Origin: JBEKTY01 sp049515555
GTDB lineage: Bacteria > Planctomycetota > Planctomycetia > Pirellulales > Thermoguttaceae
Direction of reading: 5' to 3'
NCBI GenBank assembly: GCA_049515555.1
Contig: JBEKTY010000090.1
Span: forward strand, 1-32,903
Length of the DNA: 32,903 nt
Part shown: piece after piece, positions 16,000-23,138 of the stretch
Numbering within the stretch: the stretch's first letter is position 1
How the letters are laid out: every line of letters starts with the position of its first letter
Notes under the pieces: model-generated
The model's input: the letters and a program-made list of their open reading frames with translations, nothing else
Database searches by the model: none
What the model was told of the DNA's origin: nothing
Program-made: the position numbers and the translations under genes

Positions 16000-17649
16000 A
16001 TGGTTCAGTTTCGACGAAGACCAATCACCCGCCCGATGGCGATTAGAACTCTGCCAAGATCGAGGCGGCGCCAATGGCTGCTCATGGCCGTGGCAGCCGG
16101 ACTGGCGATGGTTGTTTTGGCCCATCTGGCGGGGGTGCTTCGGGCGGTGCATCGCCTGGCCGAGGTGCGAGCACGCCAGGCCGCCGCCGCGGCCGTACCC
16201 ACGCGGGAAGCGGCGCTGCCGCCGGCCGACGCGCCCGCCGGGTGGCTGCTGGCTGGCCAGGCGCGGGCAGAAGATCCCCAACCGCCGGCCGGCCCCGGGG
16301 TTGGCGAACTGCTGGCCGCGCACGGCATCGGCCCCGATGAGTTCCGGCAGTTCACCGATGGCCGGCCGGTGGACGACAGCGAAATGGGCCTCTTGCTGCG
16401 GCTCCTGGTGCGGCTGGGCGATTGCCGGCCGGCGGATTTGGACCGCTGGGCACGCCGGCCGCTGGACCCGGCGAGCCTGGCGGCCGATCCGGCAGCCTGT
16501 CGCGGCCGGATGTATGCCCTGCGTGGCCGCGTGGCGGGCCTCGAGCCGGCCCCGCTCCCGGCCGACGCCGACCAGCGGTTCGGCCTGAAGCAGTGTTATC
16601 GCTGCACGCTGCGGCTGGACGACCCGAAGCTGGAGGCCGTGATTTATTCGGCCCGGATTCCGCGGGCATGGCAGGGCGCCAGTGCTACCGGCGCGCATGC
16701 GATCGGTGACCGGGCTGCGGCCGCGGGCCTGCTCGTGAAACTGGCCGGCCCCCAGCCCGCCGACCCCCGGCCGGTATTCGTCGCCCCGCGCGTGGCCTGG
16801 CATCCGGCAACGCCGCTGGGCGAGTTGGGCGTGGACGTCGGCCTGCTGGACGACGTGCAGGACGACGCCCCGCTGGCGGCCGCCGATCACGAGGTGTTCT
16901 ACCAGGTGCTCGCCGCGGTGCGGCAGGCCGAGCCGGGCGCCCTGCTGCGCCAGGCCCGCGAGGCGGCCGGCGCCGGGGCGCCGCGGGGAACAGTCCCATT
17001 GAAGGGGACAGTCCCATTTTCGTCGGACGAAAATTGGGACAGTCCCCGTCAAGAATTTCCCGCTGCGGTGATCCCGCTGTTCAACGAGCCCGCCGCCCAG
17101 CGCGGCCGGCTGGTGGGGCTGGCCGGCACGGCCTGCCGCGTGACGCGGGTCGCGGTGGACGAGCCCCAGGTCGCGGCCCGCTTCCACCTGGATCACTATT
17201 ACGAAATCGATCTGCTGACGCCCGACTCGCAGGACAATCCGCTGGTGGTCTGCGCGGCGGACCTTCCCGAGGGCATGCCGCTGGGCGGGCCGCCCGGATA
17301 TCGCGAGCCGGTCCGGGTGGCGGGTTTCTTCTTCAAACTATGGCGCTATCCGCTGCCGTCGGCCGATAGGCCAAAGGGGACAGTCCCATTTTCGTCGGAC
17401 GAAAATCGGGACAGTCCCCGCGAACTGTCCGCCGCCGATCGGAAAATCGCCCTGCAATCGGCCCCGCTGGTGATCGGCCAGCCGCCGATCTGGCGGCGGG
17501 CCAAACACGCCTCGGCCCCGCCCACGGCACAAATCGCCGGCGGACTGCTGGCCCTGGTCCTGGCCGGGGTGTGGCTCTTGACCTGGCATTGGCGGCAGAC
17601 CGACCGGGAATTCTACTCCAACCTGATTGCCAAGCGGAGGGAATCGTGA
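16000..17649 (+). CDS. Membrane protein with duplicated OB-like domain, carrying palindrome-encoded inserts
   Basis: A 549-residue protein of unknown function. It has one helix near the start (about 24-46, LLMAVAAGLAMVVLAHLAGVL) and one near the end (about 511-531, GGLLALVLAGVWLLTW), with a large part between them probably outside the membrane. Two similar domains can be seen: about 165-230 (CRGRMYALRGRVAGL ... YRCTLRLDD ... IYSARIP) and about 365-450 (QRGRLVGLAGTACRV ... YYEIDLLTPDSQ ... GFFFKLWRY); the RG-start and beta pattern suggest an OB-like fold, by inference. Two GTVPFSSDEN-type inserts (about 329-349 and 459-473) lie in linkers beside the second domain and come from a 44-bp palindrome. 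The ATG at 16000 follows AGG at 5 nt spacing. The TGA overlaps the GTG start of malate dehydrogenase, so the two are translated together; a link between them is not known to me. Confidence 0.75.
   Translation: MVQFRRRPITRPMAIRTLPRSRRRQWLLMAVAAGLAMVVLAHLAGVLRAVHRLAEVRARQAAAAAVPTREAALPPADAPAGWLLAGQARAEDPQPPAGPGVGELLAAHGIGPDEFRQFTDGRPVDDSEMGLLLRLLVRLGDCRPADLDRWARRPLDPASLAADPAACRGRMYALRGRVAGLEPAPLPADADQRFGLKQCYRCTLRLDDPKLEAVIYSARIPRAWQGASATGAHAIGDRAAAAGLLVKLAGPQPADPRPVFVAPRVAWHPATPLGELGVDVGLLDDVQDDAPLAAADHEVFYQVLAAVRQAEPGALLRQAREAAGAGAPRGTVPLKGTVPFSSDENWDSPRQEFPAAVIPLFNEPAAQRGRLVGLAGTACRVTRVAVDEPQVAARFHLDHYYEIDLLTPDSQDNPLVVCAADLPEGMPLGGPPGYREPVRVAGFFFKLWRYPLPSADRPKGTVPFSSDENRDSPRELSAADRKIALQSAPLVIGQPPIWRRAKHASAPPTAQIAGGLLALVLAGVWLLTWHWRQTDREFYSNLIAKRRES
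16985..17047. repeat. 44-bp coding palindrome plus half copy (insert 1)
   Basis: A full palindrome at 17004-17047 begins GGGGACAGTCCC and ends GGGACAGTCCCC, with a central inverted pair TTTTCGTC/GACGAAAA. A half copy (16985-17000) precedes it. It adds GTVPLKGTVPFSSDENWDSP to the membrane protein without breaking the frame. Confidence 0.9.
17376..17419. repeat. 44-bp coding palindrome (insert 2)
   Basis: Same 44-bp element and same orientation as at 17004-17047, in the same reading phase, encoding GTVPFSSDENRDSP. It lies between the second OB-like domain and the C-terminal helix. Confidence 0.9.
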
Positions 17650-18590
17650 AACGCGCGAAGATCTCGATCATTGGCGCCGGGCACGTGGGCGCCACCACGG
17701 CCCAAGGCTGTGCCGCCGCCGAGCTGGGCGACGTGGTGCTGGTGGACATTCCGCAAACCGAGGGCATGCCGGCGGGCAAGGCCCTGGACCTGTCGCAGTC
17801 CGCGCCGATCGTGGGCTTCGATGCCCGGCTGTTGGGCAGCACCAGCTACGACGACACGGCCGACAGCGACGTGGTGGTGATTACGGCCGGCGTGCCCCGC
17901 AAGCCGGGCATGAGCCGCGACGACCTGCTGGGCATCAACGCCCGCATCGTCGGCGACGTGGCCGCCCGGGTCAGCCGCGGCAGCCCGCAGGCGATTATCA
18001 TCGTGGTCAGCAATCCGCTGGACGCCATGGTGCAGCGGGCCTGGCAGGTGAGCGGCTTTCCGCCGCGGCGGGTGGTGGGCCAGGCGGGCGTGCTCGATAC
18101 GGCCCGCTTCCGTGCCGCCGTGGCCCTCGAGCTGGGCGTCAGCGTCGAGGACGTTTCCGCCATGCTCTTGGGCGGGCACGGCGACGCCATGGTGCCGCTT
18201 TTGAGCTGCGCCGCGGTGAGCGGCATCCCCGTCACCCAACTGCTCGATCCCGAGCGGCTGGCGCAGATCGTCGAGCGGACCCGCCAGGGCGGCGCGGAGA
18301 TCGTGGCCCTGCTGAAGACCGGCAGCGCCTACTACGCGCCGGCCGCCGCCACGGTGCAGATGGTCGAGGCCGTGGTCCGCGACAAGAAGCGGCTCATGCC
18401 CTGCGCCGCCTATTGCGACAAGGAGTACGGCGTGGGCGGCTGCTACGTAGGCGTGCCCGTCGTGCTGGGCGGCCAGGGCGTCGAGCGGATCGTCGAGCTG
18501 CCGCTCTCGGCCGGCGAGCGGGCGGCGTTTCAGAAGAGCGTGGACGGCGTCAAGGGGCTCGTGGCGGCCATGGCGCGGCTGACCGCGTAG
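17646..18590 (+). CDS. mdh: Malate dehydrogenase (LDH-like type)
   Basis: A 314-residue cytoplasmic enzyme that oxidises malate to oxaloacetate with NAD in the TCA cycle. The NAD-binding GAGHVGATTA is at about 10-19. The substrate loop AGVPRKPGMSRDDLL contains the arginines typical of malate rather than lactate enzymes, NPLDAM follows, and the catalytic histidine lies in GGHGDAMVPL. The length and motifs are those of the LDH-like malate dehydrogenases. The start is the GTG at 17646, which overlaps the TGA of the upstream membrane-protein gene (GTGA); no better start is available, and the protein begins directly with the first beta strand (KRAKISIIGAG). It is followed by a palindromic repeat at 18610-18696 which may act as the transcript end. 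Confidence 0.95.
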   Translation: MKRAKISIIGAGHVGATTAQGCAAAELGDVVLVDIPQTEGMPAGKALDLSQSAPIVGFDARLLGSTSYDDTADSDVVVITAGVPRKPGMSRDDLLGINARIVGDVAARVSRGSPQAIIIVVSNPLDAMVQRAWQVSGFPPRRVVGQAGVLDTARFRAAVALELGVSVEDVSAMLLGGHGDAMVPLLSCAAVSGIPVTQLLDPERLAQIVERTRQGGAEIVALLKTGSAYYAPAAATVQMVEAVVRDKKRLMPCAAYCDKEYGVGGCYVGVPVVLGGQGVERIVELPLSAGERAAFQKSVDGVKGLVAAMARLTA

Positions 18591-18609
18591 CGCGGGGGGC
18601 AATCTCAAA

Positions 18610-18696
18610 TTGTAGGGTGAGACAAGCGCAGCGCGGTCCCACCCTAGATTCGTGGTAATCGTGGTGGGACTGCGCCGGGCTTGTCCCACCCTACAA
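18610..18696. repeat. Palindromic repeat downstream of mdh
   Basis: Arms beginning TTGTAGGGTGAGACAAGC (18610 onward) and ending GCTTGTCCCACCCTACAA (18696) are inverted with a few mismatches, around a ~19-nt loop. It sits in the convergent gap between mdh (+) and the zinc-ribbon gene (-). The TGTAGGGTGRG end resembles the element at 7660-7786. Confidence 0.85.
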
Positions 18697-18787
18697 ACTC
18701 ACTGCGCTCGACCCACAAATTGCTGAGCTGAATTGTGCCCACAATCAACCACGGGATCAATAATTTCCTCGCCCGTGCGGCGCGGCG

Positions 18788-19708
18788 TCAGGGCGCACCG
18801 GGCCGGCCGAAATCCACGTCGAGGGGCCCGCTGCCCAGATCGATCTCGTTGAGCGTCCAGCGATATTTGAAGCCTCGCAGCAGGCGGTCGAGTTGGTCGA
18901 AGTAGCGTGTCAGTTCCGTCTGGTCGGATTCGGCCGGCAGCGCGGTAGTGGGCCGGGTGGCATGGTGCGAGACGACCAGCAGGCGGTAGTGGCCGCGGCG
19001 GGGCACGAAGAGCGAGAAATTGCCGGAGGTGTCGGCCGTGGCCCAGGCCCCGCCGAGCTCCTCGATGGGCCGCAGCGTGGCCCGGTTCTCGGCATCCAAG
19101 AAGTCGGTGCGACCCAGCGGGGGCAAGACCCAAGGCGAGATGGGGTACTTTCCGGCGGGCAGCAGGATGACCACGGCCGCCGTGTCGCCCAGGCTTTTTC
19201 CGATGCCCGGATCGTAGACTATCCGGCCTTCGACCGGCACCCGGCTGCGGGCCGCGGCGTCGGGGTCGAGTTGTTGGTCGTTTCGGGTCCCGCCGCGGCC
19301 GATCCAGAAGCCCACGGCCAGGGCCCCGCCGGCCACGAGCAGGTACAAGCCGGCCTCGACATAGAACATGCGGCGGGGATAGAGGATCATGTCGGAGGGC
19401 ACGCGACGCTCCCGTGGGACGGCCGGGGCCGGAATGCGAAACTGGCAACTGCCGGTGAACTCGGTATTCGGAATGCGGAACTCTGACGCGGGCCTGGGCG
19501 ACTCGTCGGCCGGTGCGGGCTGGTTGGGCGGGGCGGCCTGGCCCGCCGCGCCCGCCGACGCACCCGCCGCGACCTCGGCATCCTCGTCGTCCTGCTCGGG
19601 CACGGTCTGCAGGAATCCGCAGCGCGGGCAGGCCACCTCGCTGCCGACCGCCTGGCGGTTCAATGCCAGCCGCTCGTCGCAATGGATGCATGCGAAGCGA
19701 ATGAGCAT
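18788..19708 (-). CDS. Zinc-ribbon, single-helix membrane protein with possible carboxypeptidase-regulatory-like domain
   Basis: A 306-residue protein. It opens with a four-cysteine zinc ribbon (CIHC at about 7-10 and CPRC at about 27-30), on the cytoplasmic side. A flexible Ala/Pro/Glu-rich linker follows (about 38-105), containing SEFRIPNTEF, which comes from a short GAATTCCG-type simple repeat (about 19455-19485). One transmembrane helix spans about 115-136 (FYVEAGLYLLVAGGALAVGFWIG). The outer domain (about 150-245: VEGRIVYDPGIG, ADTSGNFSLFVPRRGHYRLLVV) has the pattern of a transthyretin-like or carboxypeptidase-regulatory fold; this is an inference from strand and turn positions. The function is unknown. 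It follows the 82-residue membrane gene with a 3-nt gap. Confidence 0.7.
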   Translation of the reverse strand: MLIRFACIHCDERLALNRQAVGSEVACPRCGFLQTVPEQDDEDAEVAAGASAGAAGQAAPPNQPAPADESPRPASEFRIPNTEFTGSCQFRIPAPAVPRERRVPSDMILYPRRMFYVEAGLYLLVAGGALAVGFWIGRGGTRNDQQLDPDAAARSRVPVEGRIVYDPGIGKSLGDTAAVVILLPAGKYPISPWVLPPLGRTDFLDAENRATLRPIEELGGAWATADTSGNFSLFVPRRGHYRLLVVSHHATRPTTALPAESDQTELTRYFDQLDRLLRGFKYRWTLNEIDLGSGPLDVDFGRPGAP

Positions 19709-19711
19709 GGA

Positions 19712-19960
19712 CTACTTGCCCGTTTCATCCCGGTCGCCCAGCGAATTGAGCCCCAGCACCAGGATAAGACAGATGAGCAAGATCGTCCAGCCGGCCCCGC
19801 AAGCCAGGGCCAGGTATCGCACGACCAATCCGCCGGTCGAGTCGCCCATGGCGCCCAGCAGAGCGGCCAGGGCCAGCAGGACCGAGATGACGATCGGCAG
19901 GAGCAGCCCACCGGCGATCAGCAGGAGCATCGCTCTGGCGGAGACGGGCTTGCGGCTCAT
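19712..19960 (-). CDS. Small two-helix membrane protein
   Basis: An 82-residue protein with two hydrophobic helices (about 10-36, MLLLIAGGLLLPIVISVLLA, and about 46-70, YLALACGAGWTILLICLILV). It is basic at the start (MSRKPVSAR) and acidic at the end (GDRDETGK). No family is recognised. It is upstream of the zinc-ribbon membrane gene and almost touches it, so the two proteins may form a pair. Confidence 0.65.
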   Translation of the reverse strand: MSRKPVSARAMLLLIAGGLLLPIVISVLLALAALLGAMGDSTGGLVVRYLALACGAGWTILLICLILVLGLNSLGDRDETGK

Positions 19961-20109
19961 TTATTGAGTCCTGCACTGATTACCAAGTGGGGGCGACCGA
20001 AGGGAAGCTTGTTTTCCCGGGTTGCCGAGACACCGAAGGGTTCCGCGATCAACCAGGGCAACACAAGATTCCCCCAGCTTTCCCAATTTTGCTGTGTGCC
20101 CCCCCCCTT
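19961..20109. other. Divergent gap with no gene
   Basis: The stretch contains a short GGGAAGC/GCTTTCCC-like inverted pair and a C-run (about 20100-20108). I see no convincing promoter toward the 82-residue gene. Sequences such as GGGAAGCTTGTTTTCCC near 20001-20017 look like part of a dispersed element, but I have no second copy in this window. Confidence 0.35.
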
Positions 20110-20156
20110 GTCAAGCAGGCTTGGTGCTTGACAGGGCCCGCCCAGGCCGCACAATG
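20110..20156 (+). promoter_or_regulatory. Candidate promoter with overlapping operator palindrome
   Basis: TGTCAAGCA (20110-20118) and TGCTTGACA (20126-20134) form a perfect inverted repeat with a 7-nt centre. The right half ends in a consensus -35 box TTGACA (20129-20134), and CACAAT (20151-20156) lies 16 nt downstream. A protein bound to the palindrome would cover the -35 box, so repression is likely. This is inferred from the layout only. Confidence 0.5.
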
Positions 20157-20176
20157 GATGGAGAAAGAGGCACGTC

Positions 20177-22561
20177 ATGGGTCTTGTCGATCACGGCCGA
20201 CGCGGAGTGTGGCCGGGGCTGACCTGGGCGGCGGCCGGCTGGCTGGCCGCCGCATGGCTGGCCGCAACGGCCGGTGCGGCCGAAGTCTACCTCAAGGACG
20301 GCCGGGTGCTGAAAGGCCGCTTCAGCGAGACCTCCGGCCTGGCCGAAGGCAGCAGCGCCGTGGTGAACCAGACCGGTGCCCGCTCGATCATCTTCGTGGT
20401 CGACGAGCTGCGGCGGACCTTCGTCTCGAAGCACCAGTTGCAAGAGGTGCGGCCGGACAGTGCCGGCCAGCCGGAGGAGAAATTCAACGTCCGGCAGCCT
20501 ACGGTGCGGGGCAACACGCGGGTAGTGAGCATCGGCCCGCCGGCCAAGCCCGTCGAAGACTTCGACAAATTCGGTCACCGCAGTTTCACGATGCTCACCG
20601 CCCGCGGCCCCTTGACCGTCATCCAGGCCATCACCGAGGTTACGCCGCAATGGGTCAAGGTCGAGGGGTTGAATTACATCTGGGACATGCGGATCGCCAC
20701 CAGCACGATCCCGCATACGATCCTGCGCGAGATCCTGCTGAACCAGATCGACCCGAAGAACCTGGAGCACCGCAAGAAGATCGCCAAGTTCCTGCTGCAA
20801 AGCGAGCGTTACGAGGACGCCCGCAAAGAACTGCTGGGGATCATCCAGGATTTTCCGGAGCGGACCGACGTCAAGCAGCAATTGGAGCCCATGATTCGGG
20901 CCTTGCGGCAACTGGGGGCCCAGCAATTACTGGCCGAGTTGAAGCTCCGCCGCGCCGCCGGCCAGCACCAGTTGGTACGGGCGATGCTCAAGAAGTTCCC
21001 CACCGAAGACGTGGCCGGCGATATCCTGCAGGCCGTTCGCGAAATGCTCGATCAGTACGAGGCCCAGGACGCCGACCGGGCCAAGATGCTCGAGGCCTGC
21101 ACCAGCCTTTCGGCCGGGGTCGCGGACCCGGCGGCGCGGGCCAAGCTCGACAAGCTCAGCGCCGAAATAAGCGCGGAAATGACCATCGACATGCTGCCGC
21201 GGATGGCCGCCCTGCGGCAGAACCTCAACATGCCGCAAACGTCCGCCGAGGAAAAGCTGGCCCTGGCCGACAGCGGCTGGCTGGTGGGGGCCGACAGTGC
21301 CACGCCGAAGCTGGCCGCGGCCATGTCGCTGTGGCGGGTGCGCAACCTGGCAGAGAAGTATTTCCGCGAGCCGTTAAAGCTGCACCGCAACGGGCTGCTG
21401 CAAGTGCTGCCCTCCGAGGACGCGGCCACGGCGGCCCTGCTCGCCGCACTGGTCAGCCACATGAAACCGCCCCTGGTGCCGCCCGAGCCGGTCGACGTCG
21501 AGACCCCCGGCTACTACCGGCTGGAAGCGGTGGGCCTGCCCAAGGAGACGCCGGTGGTCTATTACCTGCAGCTTCCGCCGGAGTACAACCCCTACCGCCG
21601 TTACCCGATGATCGTGTCGCTCAACGGCCTGACCTCGACGCCCGAGCAGCAGATCGATTGGTGGGCCGGGATGCAGTCGGCGCGGGGCCGGCTGGGCCAG
21701 GCCAGCCGCCGGGGCTACATCGTGCTGGCCCCCACCTGGACCATCGAGCATCAGAAGGAGTACGAGTATTCGGCCCGCGAGCACGCCGCCGTGCTGAGCA
21801 GCGTGCGCGACGCCTGCCGGCGGTTCGCCGTGGATACCGACCGCGTGTTCCTGAGCGGCTATTCCGCCGGCGGCGACGCGGCGTGGGACATCGGCTTGGC
21901 CCATCCCGACCTGTGGGCGGGCGTGATCCCCATCGCCGGCGAGTCGAAGCGGTACTGCATGTTCTATTGGGAAAATGCCCGCAACCTGCCGTTCTACGTG
22001 GTCGAGGGCGAGCTGGACGGCGGCCGGCTGACCCGCTGCGCCCGCGACCTGGACCGCTACCTGGAGCACGGCTTCAACACGACGGTGGTGGAGTACCTGG
22101 GCCGCGGGCACGAGAACTTCACCGACGAGCAACTGCGGCTGTTCGACTGGATGGGCCGCTTCCGCCGCAATTTCTTTCCCCGCGAGTTCAGTTGCGTGAG
22201 CATGCGGCCGTGGGACAATTTCTTCTGGTGGGCCGAGGCCGAAGGTCTGCCCGCCGGCAGCATGGTCAACCCGGCCAGTTGGCCCCCGCCCCGCAACACC
22301 CTGCCCGCCATGGTCAAGGGCTCGATGTCGAACCACAACAGCCTCGTCCTCCGCACGGGCAGCAGCCGCGTGACGGTCTGGCTGTCGCCGGAGATGATCG
22401 ACTTCCACGAGCGGGTGAACATCTCGGTGGGCGGGCACCGCGTAACGACGCCTTCCTCGCTGGTCCGCCCGAGCCTGGAAACCCTGCTGGAAGACGTCCG
22501 CACCCGCGGCGACCGGCAACATCCGTTCTGGGCCAAGATCGAAGTGCCCTCGGGGAAGTGA
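20177..22561 (+). CDS. Large secreted serine esterase / depolymerase-like protein
   Basis: A 794-residue protein with an N-terminal signal region (about 12-34, ending ATAGAAE). Residues 36-130 include VYLKDGRVLKGRF, a short beta motif common at the start of secreted planctomycete proteins. The middle (about 180-400) is helical and TPR-like. The C-terminal part (about 445-670) is an alpha/beta-hydrolase: the strand YYLQLPPEYNPYRRYPMIVSL is followed by the nucleophile elbow GYSAGGD with S563, an acid D614 in VEGELDGG, and H645 in GRGHENF, which form a reasonable Ser-Asp-His triad. This resembles the esterase/PHB-depolymerase-type fold; the substrate is unknown. A Shine-Dalgarno (GAGG within AAAGAGGCA) lies upstream of the ATG at 20177. 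Confidence 0.78.
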   Translation: MGLVDHGRRGVWPGLTWAAAGWLAAAWLAATAGAAEVYLKDGRVLKGRFSETSGLAEGSSAVVNQTGARSIIFVVDELRRTFVSKHQLQEVRPDSAGQPEEKFNVRQPTVRGNTRVVSIGPPAKPVEDFDKFGHRSFTMLTARGPLTVIQAITEVTPQWVKVEGLNYIWDMRIATSTIPHTILREILLNQIDPKNLEHRKKIAKFLLQSERYEDARKELLGIIQDFPERTDVKQQLEPMIRALRQLGAQQLLAELKLRRAAGQHQLVRAMLKKFPTEDVAGDILQAVREMLDQYEAQDADRAKMLEACTSLSAGVADPAARAKLDKLSAEISAEMTIDMLPRMAALRQNLNMPQTSAEEKLALADSGWLVGADSATPKLAAAMSLWRVRNLAEKYFREPLKLHRNGLLQVLPSEDAATAALLAALVSHMKPPLVPPEPVDVETPGYYRLEAVGLPKETPVVYYLQLPPEYNPYRRYPMIVSLNGLTSTPEQQIDWWAGMQSARGRLGQASRRGYIVLAPTWTIEHQKEYEYSAREHAAVLSSVRDACRRFAVDTDRVFLSGYSAGGDAAWDIGLAHPDLWAGVIPIAGESKRYCMFYWENARNLPFYVVEGELDGGRLTRCARDLDRYLEHGFNTTVVEYLGRGHENFTDEQLRLFDWMGRFRRNFFPREFSCVSMRPWDNFFWWAEAEGLPAGSMVNPASWPPPRNTLPAMVKGSMSNHNSLVLRTGSSRVTVWLSPEMIDFHERVNISVGGHRVTTPSSLVRPSLETLLEDVRTRGDRQHPFWAKIEVPSGK

Positions 22562-23138
22562 GGGTGGGCTCAAGAAAATGTGGCCGGCACACGCCGTGTG
22601 GGCTGCTAAAACGTTCCGACGACGGGCTCGGTCCTCGTAACCCGATTCTGTTCCGCTTGGGCCGCCTGCTTGCCGACGCTGAAAGCGTCTCATAACATAG
22701 CCCAGGGTAAGCGTAGCGGCGCAGCCGCGGAGCGCCACCCTGGGTTGACGTTCGAGAATCGCACCCGCAACCCTGAAGGGGTTGTATAGGCCCGTGGAAC
22801 CCTTACAGGGTTCGGCTCTTGCACGCAATCGCAAACCCAGGGTAGCCGCTGCGCGGCAACCCTGGGCTATGTTGTTGAACCGCTTCGCGGTAGCGCAGAC
22901 CGGGCCCCGTCGGAACAAAAACGGCCCGATCGTGCACCCCCCATTTCCCTCCTTTTGGATCGATTTTTTAGCAGCCCACACGCCGTGTGCCGTAACCTGC
23001 AAACGGCACACGGCGTGTGCGGGCCACTTCCCACGCCGTGAACGGAAAGGAATTTCGGCTTTTCAAAGCTCGGCCTTTGTGGCAGAATGATTTGCTTGAC
23101 CGGGGCCAAGCCCGCAGGATCGGATCTGCTCAACACGG
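22562..23138. repeat. Repeat-filled intergenic region
   Basis: No gene is seen in these 577 bp, which consist largely of palindromes. A CACACGCCGTGTG-type unit with flanking GGCTGCTAAAA occurs at 22580-22611, recurs inverted at 22966-22992, and is followed by another inverted copy at 23004-23031. An AGCCCAGGGT...ACCCTGGG hairpin lies at 22699-22745 and another at 22833-22868, and a CCCTGAAGGG...CCCTTACAGGG pair at 22771-22810. The Hsp70-cluster promoter should lie near the right end, but I can identify no good -10 box. Confidence 0.8.

Noticed and set aside
23079..23097. Sigma-54-like promoter (TGGCAG...TTGCTT) upstream of the TPR-Hsp70 operon
   Set aside because: The GG and GC elements are 11 nt apart instead of the required 10, so the site does not match the consensus spacing.
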